From positions 62,001 to 126,000 of the forward strand of contig DHXR01000054.1 in NCBI GenBank assembly GCA_002413785.1: 64,000 nucleotides of DNA, written 5' to 3'. The stretch is from Mucilaginibacter sp. UBA5151 (GTDB taxonomy: Bacteria > Bacteroidota > Bacteroidia > Sphingobacteriales > Sphingobacteriaceae). Made by a program: the position numbers and the translations under genes. This document shows positions 7,901 through 13,884 of this stretch, in pieces (positions within the stretch are counted from its first letter, which is position 1; each line of letters begins with the position of its first letter). The notes below the pieces were generated by a model. It searched no databases, was not told where the DNA came from, and was given only the letters and a program-made list of their open reading frames with translations.

Positions 7901-10507
7901 GCTATGCTCTCTTTTACATCCGACAAAACCAATTATAAAGTTGGCGAAGATGCTACGCTCACCATCCCTACCATGTCGGACGGGCGGGCATTGATAAGCT
8001 TTGAGAATGGCAGTAAAATCTTAAAAACAACCTGGATAGATACCAAAAAAGGGCAAACACGCTACACCTTTAAAATTGAACAGGGCATGGCGCCTAATAT
8101 TTTTGTGGATGTAACCCTGCTGCAGCGGCATTCACAAACGGTAAATGACCTGCCGATAAGGATGTATGGTGCAATACCGTTAAATGTGGACGACCCGGAA
8201 ACCATCCTGAAGCCGGTGATCAGTATGCCGGATAAGATCAGACCGGAAACGCCGTCGTCAGTTACTGTATCCGAAGCATCCGGGAAGGAAATGACCTATA
8301 CCATTGCCATTGTGGATGAAGGCCTTTTGGATATAACAAATTACAAAACCCCCGACCCGCATCAAACATTTTATGCCCGTGAAGCACTCGGTGTAAAAAC
8401 CTGGGACCTGTTTGATTATGTGATAGGCGCTTACGGTGGCGGTTTAGAACGCATTTTAAGCATCGGCGGCGACGGAACTGCCGGCACCAACCATAATGTA
8501 TCGGTAAACCGTTTTAAACCCGTGGTGAAGTTCTTAGGGCCATTTCACCTGGGTAGTGGCGAAAAACAAGCACAAGCCTTTACATTGCCGCAGTACATTG
8601 GTTCGGTAAAAGTAATGGTGATTGCCGGGCATGATGGCGCTTATGGCTTCGCAGATAAATATGTGGCGGTTAAAAAACCACTGATGATACTGGCAACTTT
8701 GCCGCGTGTTTTAGGCCCGTCGGAAAAGATATCGTTACCTGTTACAGTTTTTGCGATGGAGAATAATATCAAAACTGTGAATGTGCAGGTACAGTCAAAC
8801 ATGTTTAGTAACCTTTCCGGTAATAACCAAAAAACGGTTACTTTCAGTAAAACTGGTGATCAACTGGTTACGTTCGACCTTGATGTTAAGGATTTTGTAG
8901 GCGTTGGCAAAGTGAAGATAACGGCTCGGAGCGGTAAAGAAACTTCATCCTTTGATGTGGAGATGAATGTGCGCAACCCCAACCCTCCTGTTACAAAAAT
9001 ATTGGAAAAAGAACTGATGCCCGGCGAAACATGGAGTACAGCTTATTCGGCTATCGGTATAAATGGCACTAACAAGGCTACGCTCGCGGTAGCTTCTATC
9101 CCGCCATTAAACCTCAGCAAACGGTTAAATTACCTGATTGAATACCCCTACGGCTGCGTGGAGCAAACAACATCTTCGGCATTCCCGCAGCTATATTTAG
9201 ATCAGTTGCTTGACCTTACACTAAGGCAGAAAGCGGAAACTGAGCGTAATATAAAACTAACCATCAACAGGTTAAACGGCTTTCAGGTAAATGGTGGCGG
9301 TTTATCCTACTGGCCGGGTGGCGGCGTGGCAGACGAATGGGGTACCAATTATGCCGGGCATTTTATGCTGGCCGCACAGGCAAAAGGCTATAGCCTGCCG
9401 CTTGGCTTTATTGAACAATGGAAAACCTACGAAAAACAGAAGGCAGTTACCTGGTCGCCTGATTCAAGGAGTTTTTATGGCGCTGATTTAAACCAGGCTT
9501 ACCGGCTGTACCTTTTGGCCTTAGCCAGATCGCCTGAACTTGGGGCCATGAACCGTTTAAGGGAATTCAAATACCTGAGCGTTGAAGCACGCTGGCGTCT
9601 TGCTGCGGCCTATAAACTGGCCGGGCAGCCCGAGATCGGCCTGCAAATGATTGCGGGCTTGCCATTGCTTATAAAGCCTTATTATACCATGTTTGGCACT
9701 TATGGCTCCGACTTGCGGGATGAGGCCATGATACTGGAAACCCTTACCCTGCTTGGCCGTCAGCAACAGGCAGCCGGACAATTACGCACCGTTGCCGCCC
9801 GCTTATCGCAGGATGATTGGTACAGTACGCAAACCACCGCCTATTCGCTGATTGCCATAGCTGAATACTGCGGGAAAAACAAAACTGCCGCCAAACTCAT
9901 GTTTAATTACCAGGCAGGCGCGGCAAAATCGTCAGTTAATTCAGCATCTTATTTATGGCAAACGGATATTGCCGCAAACGGTGGCAAAGTAGCACTGAAA
10001 AACAATGGCAGTAATAAATTGTACGTCAGACTGATACAACAGGGCCAGCCATCATCGGGCCAGAATGTGCAGTCGGTTATAAATCCTGATGTTTTGCAAA
10101 TGCGTGTCGGCTATTTTACTCTTGGCGGGAAAGAGATCGACCCGGCAAGCCTGAAACAGGGGACAGATTTTGTAGCACAGGTAAACATCAAAAACCCCGG
10201 CAAACGCGGACGGTATGATAACATGGCGCTTACACAGATCTTCCCTTCCGGCTGGGAGATCCTGAACACGAGGATGATAGGCAATGTGGAAGCATTCCCA
10301 TCATCCGCATCGGATTACCTGGATATAAAAGACGACCGGGTTTATACCTACTTCAGTTTGCCCGAAGGCAAGGAAGTAACCTATTATGTAATGCTTAACG
10401 CGGCTTATGCAGGAAAATACTATTTACCGGCAACTTATTGCGAGGCGATGTATAATAATTCGATTTCGGGGTTGTTAAAGGGGCAATGGGTTGAGGTGGT
10501 GAAGTGA
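4907..10507 (+). CDS. Bacterial alpha-2-macroglobulin (thioester protease trap)
   Basis: A 1866-residue envelope protein with one N-terminal membrane segment (about residues 13-32) followed by a long periplasmic part made of MG-type beta domains. Near residue 1417 is the thioester motif YPYGCVEQTTS, where Cys1417 bonds to the Gln of the CxEQ motif; the following helical repeats (residues about 1400-1690) are the thioester domain. Such proteins trap attacking proteases covalently after bait-region cleavage, guarding the periplasm. There is no lipobox, so anchoring is by the uncleaved helix, unlike the lipoprotein E. coli YfhM. A low-complexity acidic insert (around residues 465-490) interrupts the N-terminal half. 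Family members are often followed by a PBP1C gene (pbpC); here none follows, only a terminator and an opposing gene. Confidence 0.93.
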   Translation: MEASHGLSNYRKGLISIGVSLTLLIFIILIFNHRAKPGIDPGFSKYIESYTTGIISKESPIRIRLAGDVQTTHEQNEALSDKVFDFSPSIKGKAYWVDARTIEFRPEGKLDPDKTYTADFKLSSIVKVPGHFEDFKFGFQTIKPDFTVSFTGLQTATNTSIDKMKLGGIIQTADNEDQESIEKIINVNFAGPVHISWQHNPVTKTHLFTINQLTREKDKANPLTVSWDGNSLNVDKKGSQDFQIPAIGDFKVLDIRAVQDNDQYVLVQFSDAIMVGQELNGLINISNVSAAAYTIDGSTVKVYAPERLQGDYSVTVNEGVENISHKKISKTYSANVFFENRLPSVTIPGKGVILPDSGKLMMPFEAINLNAVDVSIIKIYADNVPQYFQNNGFDGGDELRHVGKPVVQKTIRLDEDKSINLNKKNRFMLDIDQLLRTEPGAIYRVIIGYRKEYSLYNCSAGGAAPKKNDDEDYGEESSSAFGSNSGRISDEDDGFWARYDNYYPDGYNWQEREDPCTNSYFTKDRWAVRNIIASNIGLIAKRGNDNGMMVAVTNLLTAKPMAGVDLELLDYQKQVIFKTTSDADGFARFDQKRKPYLLVASLGKERGYLKLDDGSSLPLSRFNVGGDQIQSGLKGFIYGERGVWRPGDSIYMSFILEDKLKTLPPDHPVEFELFDPNGKLYRRITQTQSVDGFYSFHTATETSSPTGNWSAKVKVGGASFVKGVKIETIMPNRLKIGLNFGGATELTKGGDVNGTLTAQWLFGGTAQNLKAKVDAFLSPQTTTFKHYEDYVFDDPTLAFTTQTSTIFDGRLDADGKASVNTNINVEKQAPGQLKANFLVKVFEPGGNFSIQSMSMPYNVYPGYVGIKTPKGSDLSGMLFTDRDNEIEIADVDTKGHAIEGTRNVDLELYKIQWRWWWDETGNEMSNFTQDKYNKLIKTESVRLVNGHGTWNLHIKQADWGRYLIRVKDDVTGHSTGKIMYVDWPNWSERLQQSNPTEAAMLSFTSDKTNYKVGEDATLTIPTMSDGRALISFENGSKILKTTWIDTKKGQTRYTFKIEQGMAPNIFVDVTLLQRHSQTVNDLPIRMYGAIPLNVDDPETILKPVISMPDKIRPETPSSVTVSEASGKEMTYTIAIVDEGLLDITNYKTPDPHQTFYAREALGVKTWDLFDYVIGAYGGGLERILSIGGDGTAGTNHNVSVNRFKPVVKFLGPFHLGSGEKQAQAFTLPQYIGSVKVMVIAGHDGAYGFADKYVAVKKPLMILATLPRVLGPSEKISLPVTVFAMENNIKTVNVQVQSNMFSNLSGNNQKTVTFSKTGDQLVTFDLDVKDFVGVGKVKITARSGKETSSFDVEMNVRNPNPPVTKILEKELMPGETWSTAYSAIGINGTNKATLAVASIPPLNLSKRLNYLIEYPYGCVEQTTSSAFPQLYLDQLLDLTLRQKAETERNIKLTINRLNGFQVNGGGLSYWPGGGVADEWGTNYAGHFMLAAQAKGYSLPLGFIEQWKTYEKQKAVTWSPDSRSFYGADLNQAYRLYLLALARSPELGAMNRLREFKYLSVEARWRLAAAYKLAGQPEIGLQMIAGLPLLIKPYYTMFGTYGSDLRDEAMILETLTLLGRQQQAAGQLRTVAARLSQDDWYSTQTTAYSLIAIAEYCGKNKTAAKLMFNYQAGAAKSSVNSASYLWQTDIAANGGKVALKNNGSNKLYVRLIQQGQPSSGQNVQSVINPDVLQMRVGYFTLGGKEIDPASLKQGTDFVAQVNIKNPGKRGRYDNMALTQIFPSGWEILNTRMIGNVEAFPSSASDYLDIKDDRVYTYFSLPEGKEVTYYVMLNAAYAGKYYLPATYCEAMYNNSISGLLKGQWVEVVK

Positions 10508-10556
10508 GTTAATCCCACCTAAGTACGAGCTCTGCTCCCGCTACTTTTCTAAATCA

Positions 10557-10589
10557 AAAGTCTTGAGGCGAAAGTCTTGAGACTTTTTT
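10557..10589 (+). terminator. Terminator of the macroglobulin gene
   Basis: AAAAGTCT (10557-10564) pairs with AGACTTTT (10580-10587), followed by a T-run. The nonamer AGTCTTGAG is repeated inside the hairpin. It lies about 50 bases past the stop codon. Confidence 0.6.
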
Positions 10590-10662
10590 GTTTGGACGGC
10601 AATTCTTAACTCATCTGGTTTATCTCATCTGACAATGTAAAGTTGTCAACTTTTTAAAAGTT

Positions 10663-11517
10663 TTAATAAACCTTCTTAATAATTTCCATGTCGGCCTTAT
10701 GTGCATCTTCAGTAGTATCAAATTCTTCTTTGAAGAAGTAAAACAGGGCGATCTGATATTGCGGGAATTCGAGGAAGATGAATTCTTCGATAGTATGGAA
10801 GAAATGGAAGCCTTTGTTGCTGGTTTTGAATACGACGAGCGAGTTAAGGCGATTATATTTTTTGGCGACTGAGAGACGTTTGAGCGCACGCCTGATGGCA
10901 GACAGCACCTGGAACGGCGAATAGTCTTTGTTTTGTAAAAGCATGTAAAGCGGAAAATCCATTAGGTAGTCGACCTTTTCGGCGTTTTTGCGCACTAAAA
11001 ATTTACGGGTAATGTTGTACACCTGGAATTTATAGTCGATAAGTTCCAACCAACGGATGATCTCTTGAGTTTCGTCCCATTCGAAAGGATCGGTGGCTAC
11101 ATCACGATTTTCGAATAGTCCTTGAATGGTTTTTTCAAGGTCATTAAGTAATTCAGCATTACATTTTGCGCAGGCCGGGATAGTCGCTTTGTTATAGCTT
11201 TGGTCTAAACCGTTGAGGTTTACGGTAAAGAATGCTTTGGTATTTTTCGAGAATACCCAGCGGGGTATGATGTGTTCCTTAGTGATGGTTTCACTGCTTC
11301 CACAGAACATGCATATTTTTTGTTGGGATGGCTTAACTGCTTTGTCGTTTTCGCGTAGCACATAATTCCGGTCAATATAATGGATAACATTTTTAACGTT
11401 CTCCCGGACCTTTTTTCTGAAATGCTGTGCTTTCGTGCTCATAACCCGTTGGTGACCCGCAACCAAGTTACGGATCAATTTATGCTTCCTGCTCTCATTT
11501 ATTATATCGCCAGGCAT
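10663..11517 (-). CDS. Zinc-finger HNH-like protein of unknown function
   Basis: A 284-residue protein. Residues 69-120 contain CMFCGSSETITKEHIIPRW, then PACAKCNAELLN: two CxxC pairs (Cys69/72 and Cys116/119), the EHIIPRW segment with His82, and Asn120. This is the zinc-bound beta-beta-alpha signature of HNH-type nucleases. The remaining helical part (about 130-284) matches nothing I know. The N-terminal 60 residues are basic and could bind nucleic acid. It lies 81 bases downstream of a DUF433 gene on the same strand, so the two may form an operon. Nuclease activity is inferred, and a structural zinc finger is possible. A later start at Met26 cannot be excluded. Confidence 0.65.
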   Translation of the reverse strand: MPGDIINESRKHKLIRNLVAGHQRVMSTKAQHFRKKVRENVKNVIHYIDRNYVLRENDKAVKPSQQKICMFCGSSETITKEHIIPRWVFSKNTKAFFTVNLNGLDQSYNKATIPACAKCNAELLNDLEKTIQGLFENRDVATDPFEWDETQEIIRWLELIDYKFQVYNITRKFLVRKNAEKVDYLMDFPLYMLLQNKDYSPFQVLSAIRRALKRLSVAKKYNRLNSLVVFKTSNKGFHFFHTIEEFIFLEFPQYQIALFYFFKEEFDTTEDAHKADMEIIKKVY

Positions 11518-11598
11518 TTCATAACCTTATTAAGGTCTATCATGGTTTTTCGATTGGCCAGTAAGTTAAAGGTTTATGGCTGCTTATACTAATTTTAG

Positions 11599-11853
11599 TT
11601 ATTGAAGATTGTAACGCGAATAAAAAGTTTCGCCAACCGGGGGAGATTTAGTGGGGGCATATGCCGCATACTCCAGCGTAGCCATAATATCTTCCTTTTC
11701 TAAAAAAGGGAAGGATTCAAAAATTTCGGATTCAGTTTCGACTGCCGCTAAATGGCTCAATAAGGTATGGACAGTTAAACGCTTACCCCTGATGGTAGGC
11801 TTACCGTTGCATAGCCCGGGAATAGCAGTAATTCTGTTTAAGTGTGATTCCAT
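11599..11853 (-). CDS. DUF433 antitoxin-like protein
   Basis: This 84-residue protein has the DUF433 pattern: ITAIPGLCNGKPTIRGKRLTVHTLLSHLA, then SEIFESFPFLEKEDIMATLEYAAY, a winged-helix-like DNA-binding fold. DUF433 proteins are usually encoded next to a DUF5615 (PIN-like) toxin and are regarded as antitoxins. No DUF5615 gene is present here; the gene downstream is the HNH-like protein. It may therefore be orphaned or have a new partner. It is divergent from the Rpn nuclease gene, with an 82-base spacer that must hold both promoters. Confidence 0.75.
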   Translation of the reverse strand: MESHLNRITAIPGLCNGKPTIRGKRLTVHTLLSHLAAVETESEIFESFPFLEKEDIMATLEYAAYAPTKSPPVGETFYSRYNLQ

Positions 11854-11924
11854 AAAGTAAAATTAAGGATTTCTTTTTAAAGGCGCAAAAGCAGGTAATC
11901 GCTTTCCTTATCAGTTAAACATCT

Positions 11925-11932
11925 TATATTTG
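11925..11932 (+). promoter_or_regulatory. -7 promoter box of the Rpn nuclease gene
   Basis: TATATTTG is a full match to TAnnTTTG. It ends 3 bases before the ATG at 11936, so transcription should start at or next to the start codon and the mRNA would be leaderless. No perfect -33 TTTG is visible; TTTC at 11903-11906 is the nearest candidate. Confidence 0.4.
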
Positions 11933-11935
11933 TTC

Positions 11936-12808
11936 ATGCCAAAACCCAACCCACCTATCCCCGGAAAATACATCGACCCTTTAGTTGATTTCGCTTTTAA
12001 GAAAATATTTGGCAGCGAACCCAATAAGGACTTGCTCATTGCCTTTTTAAATGAAGTTTTCAGGGGCCGCAAGCATATTGCCGATTTGATTTACAACAAA
12101 AATGAGCATCCCGGCGATATAAAAGACGAGGGCGCTGCCATATTTGACCTGTTATGCACCGGGGATAACGGCGAACAATTTATTATTGAAGTGCAGCGCG
12201 GCAGGCAGGGGCGCTTTAAAGAAAGGGCTTTGTTTTATACCTCCCGGCTTATCAGCGACCAGGCACCGAAAGGCAAACGGGCAGAATGGGGTTATAACCA
12301 GACAGAAGTATATCTGATTGCCTTACTTGAAGATTTCACATTGGATAATAATCTTGCAGGAGAATATTTGCACGATATTTGCCTCTGCAACAGGGATACC
12401 GGCGAAATATTTTACAATAAACTGGGTTACACTTACATAGAATTACGTAATTTTGTTAAAACGGAAACAGAATTAGATACGGATTTAGACAAATGGCTGT
12501 ATTTTTTAAAGAATTTGCCAGGAATGGACAGGCTCCCGGTTTACTTACGGAAACCAATATTTGAAAAACTATTCAGTATTGCTGAATACACTAATTTAAG
12601 TAAGGAGGAAAAAGAAATGTACGATAGCAGCATGAAACATAAGTGGGATAATAAGAATGTGGTTGATTATGCCAGGGAGGAAGGTAAACTGGAAGGTAAA
12701 TTGGAAGAAGCAAGGAAAATTGCCCGTGAACTTAGAAAAGAGGGATTGGCTATAGAATTTATTGCTAAAACCACTGGGCTTTCGATTGAAGAAATCGAAG
12801 GACTGTAG
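11936..12808 (+). CDS. Rpn family PD-(D/E)XK nuclease / putative transposase
   Basis: The product (290 residues from ATG 11936) matches the recombination-promoting nuclease family once called transposase_31: YIDPLVDFAFKKIFGSEPNKDLLIAFLNEV at the start, then the nuclease core FDLLCTGDNGEQFIIEVQRG with the D...ExQ metal-binding set. The C-terminus has the family's charged helix (REEGKLEGKLEEARKIARE) and a short GLSIEEIEGL tail. Rpn proteins of E. coli are DNases that stimulate RecA-independent recombination; some have phage-defence or toxin-like behaviour. The frame can be extended two codons upstream to a TTG, but that TTG is part of the promoter box, so I choose the ATG. Confidence 0.85.
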   Translation: MPKPNPPIPGKYIDPLVDFAFKKIFGSEPNKDLLIAFLNEVFRGRKHIADLIYNKNEHPGDIKDEGAAIFDLLCTGDNGEQFIIEVQRGRQGRFKERALFYTSRLISDQAPKGKRAEWGYNQTEVYLIALLEDFTLDNNLAGEYLHDICLCNRDTGEIFYNKLGYTYIELRNFVKTETELDTDLDKWLYFLKNLPGMDRLPVYLRKPIFEKLFSIAEYTNLSKEEKEMYDSSMKHKWDNKNVVDYAREEGKLEGKLEEARKIARELRKEGLAIEFIAKTTGLSIEEIEGL

Positions 12809-12838
12809 CTGAACATAGCAAATAACAGAGGGAAAAAC

Positions 12839-13060
12839 ATGCGCAATATCAGATTAAAACATAAAAACGAAGGTAAAACTGTGTTGGATACATGCCATGA
12901 CGAAACCGGCAAATGGGAACTCACGGAGGAGGGAAAAAAGGCATTTGAAAACATTAAGTCACTTGGCCGTAAGGAAATGGAGGAAGGAAGGGGTGATAGC
13001 CCAATCTCCAAAGCTATTAAACTTTTAATTGAAGAAGTGGAGAAAGCTTCGCAAGTTTAA
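12839..13060 (+). CDS. Small hypothetical protein downstream of the Rpn gene
   Basis: A 73-residue, strongly charged, probably helical protein (MRNIRLKHKNEGKTVLD..., WELTEEGKKAFENIKSL, AIKLLIEEVEKASQV). It begins 31 bases after the Rpn stop, has a purine-rich GAGGGAAAAAC before its ATG, and is followed at once by a near-perfect palindromic terminator, all of which suggest the second gene of a two-gene unit. I recognise no family. The opposite strand is also open here, so the coding call is moderate. Confidence 0.45.
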   Translation: MRNIRLKHKNEGKTVLDTCHDETGKWELTEEGKKAFENIKSLGRKEMEEGRGDSPISKAIKLLIEEVEKASQV

Positions 13061-13070
13061 TGGTGGTAAG

Positions 13071-13105
13071 AAACTTACGAAGTTTTAAAAACTTCGTAAG
13101 TTTTT
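13071..13105 (+). terminator. 16-bp palindromic terminator
   Basis: AAACTTACGAAGTTTT (13071-13086) and its exact reverse complement (13088-13103) are separated by one base, followed by a T-run. It closes the Rpn unit. Being symmetric and A-rich on its left side, it could also act on leftward transcripts. Confidence 0.75.
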
Positions 13106-13327
13106 CCGGTTTACCCCCTACTTCACCCCCAAAACCCCATACTTTAAAATGCAATAAATAGCCCCCACGCCATCCACCTTTTTCAAATTTTCAAATTAAA
13201 TAATGATCCGCCGGGGAGAACTTATCGCTCAGTTGTCAAATTCAATCGGGAAAAGAAAGGTGCTTGAACTGAAAGGGACGAAAGTTATTAGCTTCACTTT
13301 AGTTTGCAGTTTAACCCCGGAGCGGAC

Positions 13328-13657
13328 CTACTCCCCGCGAAGATGATGCCCCACCTGGTAATGGTGCAGCCTGGCATGTATAGCCGACCCGCTATTATCG
13401 GCATATACCCCGAACGCATTTACCAAAATCCCTTTCAAATTATATTTATGTGAAGTAACCGCGTAAATTATGGACATATCATCCGGATTACTGTCGCCTT
13501 CAAAGCGGTAAAATTCATCTATTTCAAAATCGTCAGCAAGCATGTGAATGTCTTGAACATGATCATCTATAGTATCGCCATCGAAACTAAGATTGGCGGT
13601 GTAGCCCCTGCTCATCAGGTCGTTGGTAGCTTCCACTAAATTATTATAGGTGTTCAT
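13328..13657 (-). CDS. Conserved hypothetical protein of Bacteroidetes
   Basis: A 109-residue acidic, soluble protein (MNTYNNLVEATNDLMSRGYTANLSF..., EIDEFYRFEGDSNPDDMSIIYAVTSHKYNLKGILVNAFGVYAD). I recognise it as a small conserved Bacteroidetes family that databases have sometimes labelled phosphoribosylpyrophosphate synthetase; nothing in it resembles that enzyme (no PRPP-binding loop, one third of the length), so the label should not be used. Family members usually end near the GVYAD motif; here about 20 extra residues rich in His follow. It stands alone between the Rpn unit and clpB. Confidence 0.7.
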   Translation of the reverse strand: MNTYNNLVEATNDLMSRGYTANLSFDGDTIDDHVQDIHMLADDFEIDEFYRFEGDSNPDDMSIIYAVTSHKYNLKGILVNAFGVYADNSGSAIHARLHHYQVGHHLRGE

Positions 13658-13777
13658 GGCGATTTAATGTTTTAAAATGAGCAGTAATTATTAAAAATGC
13701 TTTTGTTTAGATAACCACAAAACTGATTTGTTGTTTAGTATATTCATCAATTATATGTCTCTTATTCCACTAAGCAA

Positions 13778-13803
13778 CAAAAGCCGCCCGAAAGCAGCTT
13801 TTG
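13778..13803 (-). terminator. Terminator downstream of clpB
   Basis: CAAAAGCCGC (13778-13787) pairs with GCAGCTTTTG (13794-13803) with one mismatch and a 6-base loop. It lies 70 bases beyond the clpB stop codon and also between clpB and the next leftward gene. Confidence 0.55.
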
Positions 13804-13845
13804 TTTAAACGATGTGGTTATAATTTTCATTAGCAAGTAACAAAA

Positions 13846-13884
13846 ACCCAATCCACCACTCACCTTATCAACTTAAGCAACCAA
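13846..13884. repeat. Half copy of the TTGATTGGGTTGATT spacer repeat at the clpB 3' end
   Basis: The stretch AACCCAATCCACCACTCACC followed by TTATCAACTTAAGCAACC is a slightly decayed right arm of the inverted repeat at 4346. It covers the clpB stop codon (13873-13875). The matching left arm is absent, so no hairpin can form. Confidence 0.55.

Noticed and set aside
12667..13011. 114-codon minus-strand frame opposite the small gene at 12839
   Set aside because: Serine- and phenylalanine-rich shadow composition; the plus-strand frame fits the Rpn unit and its terminator better.
13202..13345. 47-codon plus-strand frame starting MIRRGELIAQL
   Set aside because: It overlaps the 3' end of the gene at 13328, has no family resemblance and no clear start signal.
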